The notes beneath the pieces were generated by a model, which searched no databases, was not told the origin of the DNA, and saw only the letters and a list, made by a program, of their open reading frames with translations. From Paraoerskovia sediminicola (GTDB lineage Bacteria; Actinomycetota; Actinomycetes; Actinomycetales; Cellulomonadaceae): a stretch of DNA of 64,000 bases. This document shows positions 42,026 to 50,403 of the stretch, piece after piece. The translations under genes and the position numbers were made by a program. The stretch's first letter is position 1. Each line of letters opens with the position of its first letter. The DNA is taken from NCBI RefSeq assembly GCF_030296575.1, contig NZ_AP027729.1, forward strand, positions 1,488,001 through 1,552,000. The letters run 5' to 3'.

Positions 42026-43904
42026 AGATGACGATGGCGTCTGTCAGTACGGGGCGTGGTTCTGTCGCGCCTGCTGTGCGTCGTAGTAGGAGGCGCTGGA
42101 CGGGGTGGCAGTTCGTGGGCCCGTTCATGGTGATCTTCACGCTGGTGTTCTTGGCGCCGATCGCGTATTCGATCTATATCAGCCTGTTCCGCACGCAGTT
42201 GATCGGTGGGACGTCGTTCGTCGGGTTCGACAACTATGTGACCGCGTTCCAGGATCCGCAGTTCTGGTCCGGGGTCTCGCGGGTGGCGTTGTTGTTGTTG
42301 GTGCAGGTGCCGATCATGTTGGGGATCGCGTTGTTGGTCGCGTTGGCGATCGATTCGGGCCGGTTGTACGGCAAGTCGTTCTTCCGGATCTCGATCTTCA
42401 TGCCGTACGCGGTGCCGGCGGTGGTTGCGGCCCTGATGTGGGGGTTCATGTATGGGACGCGGTTCGGTCTGATCGGCAACATCAACGACGCGTTCGGGAC
42501 CTCGATCCCGGACCCGATCAGTTCGGGGTTCGTGCTCGCCGCGATCGGGAACATCGTGACGTGGGAGTTCGTGGGTTACAACATGCTGATCTTCTTCGCG
42601 GCGTTGCGTACGGTCCCGCACTCGTTGTACGAGGCGGCGGAGATCGATGGTGCGGGGCAGTGGCGGATCATCTCGGCGATCAAGCTCCCCGCGATCCGTG
42701 GGGCGTTGGTGATCGCGACGATCTTCTCGATCATCGGGTCGTTCCAGCTGTTCAACGAGCCGTCGATCCTGCAGAGCTTGTCGCCGAACTACATCACGAC
42801 GTACTTCACCCCGAACCTGTATGCGTACTCGTTGTCGTTCTCGGGTCAGCAGTACAACTATGCGGCGACGATCGCGATCATCATGGGCGTGCTGACGATG
42901 CTCGTGGCCTATGTCGTCCAGCTGCGCGGCATGCGCAAGGAGGTGTGAACCGATGAGTTCTGCAACCCAGCAGGCGACGGCAGGTCGTCCCACCGGTGCG
43001 GGTCGTAGCGGTGCGAAGGGTCCGGCGCGGTTGAGGTCGAAGCGTCCTGCACCGTCGATCGCGAACCCGCGCAAGAGCTTGACGTTGACGGTCCTGACGG
43101 GTCTGGTGCTGTTGTACGCGCTGGTGCCGTTGGCGTGGTTGGTGATCAACGCGTCCAAGACGCAGAAGGACCTGTTCTCCTCGTTCGGGTTGTGGTTCGC
43201 CGGTGACTTCGCCCTGTGGGACAACATCACCACGACGTTGACGTATCAGGACGGGATCTTCGCCCGGTGGTTCTTCAACACGTTGTTGTACGTGGTCGTG
43301 GGTGCCGGGGGTGCGACGTTCCTGGCGCTGCTGGGCGGGTACGGGTTGGCGAAGTTCAACTTCCCGGGCAAGCGTGCGGTGTTCGCGATCGTGATCGGTG
43401 CGGTCGCGGTCCCGGGGACGGCGTTGGCGGTCCCGACGTTCTTGATGTTCTCCAAGATGGGCCTGACCGATACCCCGTGGGCGGTGATCATCCCGTCGTT
43501 GATCGCGCCGTTCGGGTTGTACCTGATGTGGACGTTCGCGGCCGAGGCGGTGCCCGGTGAGTTGATCGAGGCCGCGCAGATCGATGGTGCGGGGCCGTTC
43601 AGGACGTTCTTCAAGGTCGCGATCCCGTTGCTGGGGCCGGGGATCGTGACGGTGCTGCTGTTCACGATGGTCGCGACGTGGAACAACTACTTCCTGCCGC
43701 TGATCATGCTTCGCGATCCGGACTGGTACCCGTTGACCCTCGGGCTCAACGCGTGGAACTCGCAGTCCTCCACGGCGGGTGGTGAGGCGATCTTCAACCT
43801 CGTGATCACCGGTTCGCTGCTGACGATCCTGCCGTTGGTCATCGCGTTCTTGTTCCTCCAGCGGTACTGGCAGTCCGGCCTCGCCGCAGGATCCGTCAAG
43901 GAAT
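42026..43904 (+). repeat. Copy 1 of 1.88-kb permease-pair duplication
   Basis: The sequence matches 61156-63034 (offset 19,130) through both permease genes. The first 1,865 bases look identical, then A at 43891 is C at 63021 (silent, Gly), then 13 more bases match before the stop codons differ (TAG here). Identity starts two bases before the first ATG. Confidence 0.93.
42028..42948 (+). CDS. Sugar ABC transporter permease (MalF/UgpA type), copy 1
   Basis: The 306-residue integral membrane subunit has six predicted helices and the EAA loop that docks the ATPase (LYEAAEIDGAGQWRIISAIK). It forms a heterodimer with the next gene's product for import of an oligosaccharide delivered by the lipoprotein at 44000. 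ATG 42028. Leucine is often TTG here (for example 42283-42300), unlike most neighbours where CTC/CTG dominate. The protein is identical to that at 61158. There is no ATPase gene nearby; actinobacteria often share one MsiK-type ATPase. First gene downstream of the LacI operator. Confidence 0.93.
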   Translation: MTMASVSTGRGSVAPAVRRSRRRWTGWQFVGPFMVIFTLVFLAPIAYSIYISLFRTQLIGGTSFVGFDNYVTAFQDPQFWSGVSRVALLLLVQVPIMLGIALLVALAIDSGRLYGKSFFRISIFMPYAVPAVVAALMWGFMYGTRFGLIGNINDAFGTSIPDPISSGFVLAAIGNIVTWEFVGYNMLIFFAALRTVPHSLYEAAEIDGAGQWRIISAIKLPAIRGALVIATIFSIIGSFQLFNEPSILQSLSPNYITTYFTPNLYAYSLSFSGQQYNYAATIAIIMGVLTMLVAYVVQLRGMRKEV

Positions 43905-43906
43905 AG
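42953..43906 (+). CDS. Sugar ABC transporter permease (MalG/UgpE type), copy 1
   Basis: The 317-residue partner permease has a Lys/Arg-rich N-terminal tail, six predicted helices and an EAA loop (LIEAAQIDGAGPFRTFFKVA). The gene starts four bases after the first permease, behind AAGGAGGTG. The protein is identical to that of 62083. TTG leucine codons are again common. Together with the MalF-type subunit it forms the membrane channel of a carbohydrate importer of the CUT1 group. Confidence 0.93.
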   Translation: MSSATQQATAGRPTGAGRSGAKGPARLRSKRPAPSIANPRKSLTLTVLTGLVLLYALVPLAWLVINASKTQKDLFSSFGLWFAGDFALWDNITTTLTYQDGIFARWFFNTLLYVVVGAGGATFLALLGGYGLAKFNFPGKRAVFAIVIGAVAVPGTALAVPTFLMFSKMGLTDTPWAVIIPSLIAPFGLYLMWTFAAEAVPGELIEAAQIDGAGPFRTFFKVAIPLLGPGIVTVLLFTMVATWNNYFLPLIMLRDPDWYPLTLGLNAWNSQSSTAGGEAIFNLVITGSLLTILPLVIAFLFLQRYWQSGLAAGSVKE

Positions 43907-43999
43907 CCCCTCCCGATGCGCCACGACGCGCATGACGCCGCTGCTTGACGAGCGTCGTCCTCGCTGATGAAGCCCAACAATGAAGTGAAAGGGACCACC

Positions 44000-45352
44000 A
44001 TGAACATCACACGTCGCCGCACCATCGTGCGGACGGCGGCACTGGCCGGAGCTCTGTCTCTCGCCCTTGCCGCATGCTCCAGCTCCGACGACTCGGGTGC
44101 CGAGGCGCCATCGTCGGAGGACGCCGCTGCGGACATCCAGGCAGCGCTCGACGAGGGCGGGGAGATCACCGTCTGGGCCTGGGAGCCGACGCTCACCCAG
44201 GTCGTCGAGGACTTCGAGGCGGAGTACCCGAACGTCACGGTGAACCTCGCCAACGTGGGGACGAGCCAGGACCAGTACACCTCGTTGCAGAACGCCCTTG
44301 CCGCCGGCGACGGTGTCCCGGACGTCGCGCAGATCGAGTACTACGCCATCCCGCAGTTCGCGATCGGGGAGTCGCTCGCCGACCTGACCCCGTACGGCGC
44401 TGCCGACCTGGACGGCACCTTCACTCCCGGGCCGTGGAGCACGGTGAAGCAGGGTGACGCGATCTACGGCCTCCCGATGGACTCCGGGCCTATGGCCATG
44501 TTCTACAACGCCGAGATCTTCGACGGCCTCGGCATCGACGTACCGACGACGTGGGACGAGTACTACGAGGCCGCCAAGGCGATCCACGAAGCCGACCCGA
44601 ACGTGTACATCACGTCGGACAACGGTGACGCCGGCCAGACGCTGAGCATGACGTGGCAGGCGGGCGGCCGCCCCTACACGGTCGATGGCACCGACGTGTC
44701 CATCGACTTCTCCGACGAGGGCACCACGAAGTACGCCACCCAGTGGCAGAAGATGATCGACGAGGGCCTGCTCTCGGACATCGGCGGCTGGTCCGACGAG
44801 TGGTTCCAGGGCCTGGGCAACGGCACGCTCGCCACCCTCGTGACCGGTGCCTGGATGCCCGCGAACCTCGAGTCAGGTGCTCCCGACGGCGAGGGCAAGT
44901 GGCGTGTCGCCCCCATGCCGCAGTGGGAGGACGGCGAGTCCGTCACCTCCGAGAACGGCGGTAGCTCGATCGCGGTCATGGAGGCCAGCGAGAACAAGGA
45001 GCTGGCGTACGCGTTCATCGACTACGCGAATGTCGGCGACGGCATCCAGACCCGCATCGACGGCGGCGCGTTCCCGGCCACCACGGCCGAGCTGAACTCC
45101 GACGAGTTCCTCAACAAGGAGTTCCCGTACTTCGGTGGCCAGAAGGTCAACGAGGTCCTGTCGCAGTCCGCCGCGGACGTCGCCGAGGGTTGGCAGTTCC
45201 TGCCCTACCAGGTCTACGCGAACAGCGTCTTCAAGGACACCGCGGGACAGGCGTACATCAACTCCTCGACATCCCTCGCCGACGGACTGCAGTCCTGGCA
45301 GGACACCAGCGTCAAGTACGGCAACGACCAGGGCTTCTCGGTCGACCAGTAG
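44000..45352 (+). CDS. Sugar ABC transporter solute-binding lipoprotein 1
   Basis: The 450-residue extracellular substrate-binding protein has a lipobox (SLALAAC, Cys26) and the cluster-B fold of oligosaccharide binders: ITVWAWEPTLTQVVEDFEAE, YPNVTVNLANVG, MDSGPMAMFYNAEIFDGLGI, VPTTWDEYYEAAKAI. It delivers sugar to the permeases just upstream. ATG 44000 is preceded by AAAGGGA; the leader CAATGAAG-GA-AGGGACC is shared with the second binding protein. In the 266 residues that can be compared it is clearly similar to that protein, with differences in many loops. Neighbouring GH35, GH42 and GH36 genes suggest a galactose-containing ligand. Confidence 0.92.
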   Translation: MNITRRRTIVRTAALAGALSLALAACSSSDDSGAEAPSSEDAAADIQAALDEGGEITVWAWEPTLTQVVEDFEAEYPNVTVNLANVGTSQDQYTSLQNALAAGDGVPDVAQIEYYAIPQFAIGESLADLTPYGAADLDGTFTPGPWSTVKQGDAIYGLPMDSGPMAMFYNAEIFDGLGIDVPTTWDEYYEAAKAIHEADPNVYITSDNGDAGQTLSMTWQAGGRPYTVDGTDVSIDFSDEGTTKYATQWQKMIDEGLLSDIGGWSDEWFQGLGNGTLATLVTGAWMPANLESGAPDGEGKWRVAPMPQWEDGESVTSENGGSSIAVMEASENKELAYAFIDYANVGDGIQTRIDGGAFPATTAELNSDEFLNKEFPYFGGQKVNEVLSQSAADVAEGWQFLPYQVYANSVFKDTAGQAYINSSTSLADGLQSWQDTSVKYGNDQGFSVDQ

Positions 45353-45357
45353 CACCT

Positions 45358-45399
45358 GACGACGGCGGGCCCGAGCGCACGCCCGGGCCCGCCGTCGTC
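45358..45399 (+). terminator. 16-bp hairpin between binding protein and GH35
   Basis: GACGACGGCGGGCCCG and CGGGCCCGCCGTCGTC pair perfectly with a 10-base loop, five bases after the stop. Placed inside the operon, it probably stabilises or partly ends the message so the lipoprotein is made in excess over the enzymes. Confidence 0.6.
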
Positions 45400-45436
45400 C
45401 GTCACGCTGACAAGCACACGAACCAAAGGTGATCTG

Positions 45437-47209
45437 ATGAGCACGTTCGCGATCGGGGAGACGGACTTCCTCCTCGACGACAAGCCCTTCCAGGTCATCA
45501 GTGGCGCACTGCACTACTTCCGGGTCCACCCCGACCTGTGGGAGGACCGGATCCACAAGGCGCGCCTCATGGGGCTCAACACCATCGAGACGTACGTCGC
45601 GTGGAACTTCCATGCACCGTCGCCCGGGGCCTTCGACACGACCGGGCGCCGCGACCTGGGTCGATTCCTCGACCTCGTCGCGGCGGAGGGCATGCAGGCG
45701 ATCGTCCGTCCAGGCCCGTACATCTGTGCGGAGTGGGACGACGGCGGTCTGCCGGCCTGGTTGCTGACGACGCCGGGCGTCGGCGTCCGTCGCTCCGAAC
45801 CGATCTACCTGACTGCGGTCGCCGCCTTCTACGGAAAGGTCCTGCCGATCGTCGCCGAGCGGCAGATCGGTCGCGGTGGGCCCGTGATCGCCGTCCAGGT
45901 GGAGAACGAGTACGGCGCCTACGGCGACGACGAGGACTATCTGCGCGAGCTGGTCCGGATGATCCGGGCCGAGGGCATCGATGTCCCCTTGCTCACGTGC
46001 GACCAGGCGAACGACGAGATGCTCGCGCGCGGAGGACTCCCCGAGCTGCACCGCACCGCGACGTTCGGCTCCCGCTCCACGGAGCGCCTCGCCACCCTCC
46101 GTCGTCACCAGCCGACAGGCCCGCTCATGTGCGGTGAGTTCTGGAACGGCTGGTTCGACAGCTGGGGCCAGCACCATCACACGGCGCCCGTCGAACTCAA
46201 CGTCGACGACCTGGACGACCTGCTCGCGTCGGGCGCCTCGGTCAACCTCTACATGTTCCACGGCGGGACGAACTTCGGATTCTCCAACGGCGCCAACGAC
46301 AAGGGCGTGTACGTCCCGATCGTCACGTCCTACGACTACGACGCCCCGCTCTCGGAGAGCGGCGACCCGACGGCCAAGTACATGGCGATGCGCGACGTCA
46401 TCGGCAGGTATGCACCGGTTCCCGACGAGGTGCCGCCCCCGCGCGCGCAGGCTCCTACCCTTGCCGTCCGCCTCGACCACGCCCTCGCCTGGTGCCAGGC
46501 ACGCCCACTTCTCGGGACGACGTCCAGCCACGACCATCTCCCGACGACCGGTGAGATCGGCCAGTGGTCCGGGTTCACGTCCTACCGGACGCAGATCACC
46601 GCCGACGACGACGCCGTCGCCCTCGAGGTCCGCGACCGGGCCGTGGCACTCCTCGACGGTCAGCCCGTGGGGACGCTGAGCCGGTCGGAGCACGGCGGGA
46701 CGTTGGCACTGCCGCATCGCGCCGGGACCCTCGAACTGATCGTTGAGAACCAGGGCGGGGTCAGCTACGGAAGCCGCCTCGGCGAGACCAAGGGACTTCT
46801 TGCCCCCGCCCGGACCGCGACGCGCGTGCTCGACGCATGGAACGTGACCGCTCTGCGACTCGAGGACCTTCCCGAGGATTTCACCGAGCGTCTGCGGGCC
46901 ACCACGCCGGAGTCGACGTGCGACGAGAACCGTCCGGTCGCCGGTCCGTCGTTCCGTCTCGGGACCTTCGACACGACGGCCGGTGCGGACCACTTCCTTC
47001 GGCTCGACGGTTGGACCAAGGGTCTCGTGTGGGTCAACGGGTTCCTGCTCGGTCGGTACTGGAGCGCCGGCCCTACCAAGACCCTCTACGTGCCCGGCCC
47101 GCTGCTGCGGTCGAACGGCAACGAACTGATCATCCTCGAGCTGCACGGTGCAGCCGCCGCGACGGCGAACTTCGTCGCGGCACCCGACCTCGGACACACG
47201 GAGCAGTGA
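45437..47209 (+). CDS. Beta-galactosidase, glycoside hydrolase family 35
   Basis: The 590-residue GH35 enzyme removes terminal beta-galactose with retention. The TIM barrel (1-330) shows ISGALHYFRVHPDLWEDRIH, ETYVAWNFHAPSPGAFD, RPGPYICAEWDDGGLPAWLL, the acid Glu158 in VENEYGAYG and the nucleophile Glu234 in CGEFWNGWFDSWG; two beta domains follow. It has no signal peptide, so acts on imported sugars. ATG 45437 follows AAAGGTGA. It lies two bases before the GH42 gene. Confidence 0.94.
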   Translation: MSTFAIGETDFLLDDKPFQVISGALHYFRVHPDLWEDRIHKARLMGLNTIETYVAWNFHAPSPGAFDTTGRRDLGRFLDLVAAEGMQAIVRPGPYICAEWDDGGLPAWLLTTPGVGVRRSEPIYLTAVAAFYGKVLPIVAERQIGRGGPVIAVQVENEYGAYGDDEDYLRELVRMIRAEGIDVPLLTCDQANDEMLARGGLPELHRTATFGSRSTERLATLRRHQPTGPLMCGEFWNGWFDSWGQHHHTAPVELNVDDLDDLLASGASVNLYMFHGGTNFGFSNGANDKGVYVPIVTSYDYDAPLSESGDPTAKYMAMRDVIGRYAPVPDEVPPPRAQAPTLAVRLDHALAWCQARPLLGTTSSHDHLPTTGEIGQWSGFTSYRTQITADDDAVALEVRDRAVALLDGQPVGTLSRSEHGGTLALPHRAGTLELIVENQGGVSYGSRLGETKGLLAPARTATRVLDAWNVTALRLEDLPEDFTERLRATTPESTCDENRPVAGPSFRLGTFDTTAGADHFLRLDGWTKGLVWVNGFLLGRYWSAGPTKTLYVPGPLLRSNGNELIILELHGAAAATANFVAAPDLGHTEQ

Positions 47210-47211
47210 AC

Positions 47212-49248
47212 ATGACGGACACGACCTTCGAACCCCTCGGCATGCCTCACATGGGGACAGGCTCCTCGATCGGGTTCGGCGCCGACTACAACCCGGACCA
47301 GTGGCCGCGCGAGGTGTGGGACGAGGACGTCGCCCTCATGCGCGAGGCCGGCGTCAACGTCGTCTCCGTCGCGATCTTCTCCTGGGCACGGCTGCAGCCG
47401 ACGGCGGACACCTGGGACTTCGCGTGGCTCGACGAGGTCATGGACCTGCTCCACGCGAACGGCATCGGCGTTGACCTCGCCACCGCGACCGCGTCGCCGC
47501 CCGCCTGGCTCACGACCGCCCACCCCGAGGTGCTGCCGGTCACGCGCACCGGCGAGACGCTGTGGCCCGGCGGGCGGCAGCAGTGGCGACCGACGTCGCC
47601 GGTCTTCCGGGAGCATGCCCTGCGCCTCGCCGACGCGATGGCGCAGCGGTACGCCGACCATCCCGCCCTCGTCGCGTGGCACGTCTCCAACGAACTCGGC
47701 TGCCACAACGTCTGGGACTACTCCGACGATGCCGCCGCGGCGTTCCGTGCGTGGCTGCGCGAGCGTTACGGCACCCTCGACGCGCTCAACGCGGCGTGGG
47801 GCACGGCGTTCTGGTCGCAACGGGTCGGTGACTGGGCGCAGGTGCTTCCCCCGAGGCAGTCGGCAGCGCAGTCGAACCCGACCCAACAGCTCGACTTCAA
47901 GCGGTACTCGTCAGACGCCCTGCGTGACTACCTCCGGGCCGAGCGGGAGGTGCTGCGTCGCCACACCCCGAGAGTCCCGATCACGACCAACTTCATGGTC
48001 ATGCGTACCCCCGAGGGCATGGACTATGCCTCGTGGGCGCGGGAGGTCGACTTCGTCTCGAACGATCACTACGTGCACCCCGGTCCGCAGGGGCACGACG
48101 AGCTGTCCTTCTCGGCGAACCTCACCAGCGGTATCGCCGGTGGCGACCCGTGGTTCCTCATGGAGCACTCGACCAGTGCGGTCAACTGGCAACCGGTGAA
48201 CCGGCCCAAGGCCCCGGGTGAGCTCGCCCGTGACTCCCTCACGCACGTCGCCCACGGCGCCGACGCCGTCTGCTACTTCCAGTGGCGGCAGTCCGCGTCG
48301 GGCGCTGAGAAGTACCACTCGGCGATGGTTCCCCACGCCGGCCGCGACAGCGACGTCTTCCGGGCCGTCGCGGACCTCGGGCGCACCCTCGAGACCCTCG
48401 CCCCGGTCGTCGGCACCCGCCGGAGCCCGGCTCGTGCAGCGATCCTCTTCGACTGGGACTCCTGGTGGACGTCCGAGATCGACTCCCACCCGAGCGACCG
48501 ACTCCGCTACCGCCAGGAGGCGCTCGACTGGTACTCGGCCTTCCTGGCGCTCGGCGTGCGGGCCGACGTCGTCCCCGCCCACGGCGACCTGTCGGCCTAC
48601 GACGTCGTCGTCGCCCCCATCCTCCACGTCGTCCCTGCGGACCTCGCCCGGAGCCTCGCGGAGTGGGTCTCCGCAGGCGGGCACCTGGTCACGACGTACT
48701 TCTCCGGGATCGTCGACCAGGACGACCACGCGTGGCTCGGCGGCTACCCCGGCGCGTTCCGGGATCTCCTCGGGATCCGGATCCAGGAGATGGCACCCCT
48801 GTTCGACGACGAGACACCACGCCTCGACGACGGGCGTCCCGTCAGCCTGTGGGCGGACCCGATCGACGTCGTCGCCGCCGAGGTCGAGGTGCTGAGCACC
48901 TACGTGGACGGCGCTCAGGCCGGACGCCCGGCCGTGACCCGGCGTCCCGTCGGCCAGGGTTCGGCGTCGTACGTGGGGGCGCGTCTCGGTGCGGTGGGGA
49001 TCGCCCCGACGCTGGCGCAGATCCTCGACGGTGCGGGCGTGCACAGCGAACTTCCGGTGGCGAACCGGGGCGAGGTTGAACTGACAGTTCGCACCGACGG
49101 GGAGTCCGACTACTGGTTCCTCGTCAACCGGACGACCGAGGCGATCGAGGTCACGGGTCTTCACGGGCAGGCACTGATCGGCGACCTCTCGGGCGAGGTG
49201 CTGACCCTCGCCCGGCGAGGCGTCGCGGTGCTGCGGATGGACGTCTGA
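47212..49248 (+). CDS. Beta-galactosidase, glycoside hydrolase family 42
   Basis: The 678-residue GH42 enzyme has the barrel start GFGADYNPDQWP, acid/base Glu161 in HVSNELGCHN and nucleophile Glu318 in WFLMEHSTSAVNW, followed by trimerisation and beta domains. GH42 enzymes split short beta-galactosides inside the cell and complement GH35. No signal peptide. ATG 47212 is two bases after the GH35 stop, so the two enzymes are made together. Different linkage preferences are likely but not readable from sequence. Confidence 0.94.
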   Translation: MTDTTFEPLGMPHMGTGSSIGFGADYNPDQWPREVWDEDVALMREAGVNVVSVAIFSWARLQPTADTWDFAWLDEVMDLLHANGIGVDLATATASPPAWLTTAHPEVLPVTRTGETLWPGGRQQWRPTSPVFREHALRLADAMAQRYADHPALVAWHVSNELGCHNVWDYSDDAAAAFRAWLRERYGTLDALNAAWGTAFWSQRVGDWAQVLPPRQSAAQSNPTQQLDFKRYSSDALRDYLRAEREVLRRHTPRVPITTNFMVMRTPEGMDYASWAREVDFVSNDHYVHPGPQGHDELSFSANLTSGIAGGDPWFLMEHSTSAVNWQPVNRPKAPGELARDSLTHVAHGADAVCYFQWRQSASGAEKYHSAMVPHAGRDSDVFRAVADLGRTLETLAPVVGTRRSPARAAILFDWDSWWTSEIDSHPSDRLRYRQEALDWYSAFLALGVRADVVPAHGDLSAYDVVVAPILHVVPADLARSLAEWVSAGGHLVTTYFSGIVDQDDHAWLGGYPGAFRDLLGIRIQEMAPLFDDETPRLDDGRPVSLWADPIDVVAAEVEVLSTYVDGAQAGRPAVTRRPVGQGSASYVGARLGAVGIAPTLAQILDGAGVHSELPVANRGEVELTVRTDGESDYWFLVNRTTEAIEVTGLHGQALIGDLSGEVLTLARRGVAVLRMDV

Positions 49249-49292
49249 CGGCTCGGTAGGGTCCGGCTCGAGACCGCGAGAGGAGGCAGACC

Positions 49293-50363
49293 GTGAGCAC
49301 GACGGAGAGATCGTCGACCTTGGCGTGGTCGGGAGCCAGACCCACCGGGCGCAAGAAGGGCCCCGGGGCGTCGATGGCGGACGTGGCGGCGCTCGCGAAG
49401 GTCTCTTCGCAGACGGTCTCCCGCGTCTCGAACGGACACCCCAGCGTCCGTGAGGAGACGCGCGAACGGGTGCTGAAGGCGATGGAGACGCTCGGGTACG
49501 CACCGAACGAGGCAGCGCGCGCCCTGCGGTACGGGAAGTTCGGCACCATCGGCCTCATCGCGCACCGGCTCGCCCGTACCGGCGAGTCGCGCACGGTCGA
49601 GGGCGTCGTCGAGGCGGCCCGGACGCTCGGATTGACCGTGACGTTGGTCGACGTCCTCGCACCCACGTCGGACGACATGACGGCCGCCGTCGCGCAGCTG
49701 ACGCACCAGTCCATCGACGGACTCATCATCATCCGCTCCGAGCTGAGTGCCACGGAGAACATCGCCTTGCCACCTCGCTTGCCGGTCGTGGTGTCCGACT
49801 CCCGACTGATCGGGAGCCGTCCCGCTGTGGGCACGGACCAGTCGCAGGGTGCACGCCTGCTCGTCGAGCACCTCCTCGCCCTGGGCCACCGCACCGTGCA
49901 TCATCTCGCGGGCCCCTTGGACTCGGGACCGGCCCAGGAGCGTTCCGACACCTGGGCGCAAGTGCTCCGGGAAGCCGGACGGGACGTCCCGGAGATCGGG
50001 GTCGGGGACTGGACAGCGCACTCGGGATACGTGTGGGCCACCAGTCTCGACATCGGCGGCGTCTCGGCGGTGTTCTGCGCGAACGACGAGATGGCAGCGG
50101 GCGTCGTGCGAGGCCTGCACGAACGGGGCTGCCGGGTGCCGCAGGACGTGTCTGTCGTCGGGTTCGACGACGTGGCCCTGGCGGGATATCTCTGGCCGCC
50201 TCTGACGACGGTCCGCCAAGACTTCCAGAAGATCGGCAGCGAACTGGTCAGGCTCCTCGCTGAGCAGATGGACACCGGCAGACATCTCTCGGACGTGCAC
50301 GTCACCGTCCCGGTCGAACTGCTCGTCCGTGAAAGCTCCGCGCCGCCACCCGCCACCGCGTGA
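49293..50363 (+). CDS. LacI-family repressor of the galactoside operon
   Basis: The 356-residue regulator has an unusually long (~27-residue) basic N-terminal tail, then the LacI HTH (MADVAALAKVSSQTVSRVSN, 28-47), hinge (LRYGKFGTIGLIAHR) and a sugar-binding core ending with FCANDEMAAGVVRGL and GFDDVALAGYLWPPLTTVRQ. GTG 49293 has GAGGAGG upstream. It most likely binds the palindrome at 41974 and is released by galactose or a galactoside. Placement inside the operon gives negative feedback. Confidence 0.92.
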   Translation: MSTTERSSTLAWSGARPTGRKKGPGASMADVAALAKVSSQTVSRVSNGHPSVREETRERVLKAMETLGYAPNEAARALRYGKFGTIGLIAHRLARTGESRTVEGVVEAARTLGLTVTLVDVLAPTSDDMTAAVAQLTHQSIDGLIIIRSELSATENIALPPRLPVVVSDSRLIGSRPAVGTDQSQGARLLVEHLLALGHRTVHHLAGPLDSGPAQERSDTWAQVLREAGRDVPEIGVGDWTAHSGYVWATSLDIGGVSAVFCANDEMAAGVVRGLHERGCRVPQDVSVVGFDDVALAGYLWPPLTTVRQDFQKIGSELVRLLAEQMDTGRHLSDVHVTVPVELLVRESSAPPPATA

Positions 50364-50403
50364 TGCGCTGCCTGCACCCCGATCTGTCGACGGAAGGACC
50401 TTC

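Noticed and set aside
42022..43233. Identical 403-residue minus-strand frames opposite both permease copies
   Set aside because: Their identity only reflects the DNA duplication; the translation is Arg/His/Asp-rich without domains.
44873..47197. A 774-residue minus-strand frame across the binding protein and GH35
   Set aside because: It spans two real plus-strand genes and their hairpin; composition is that of an antisense frame.
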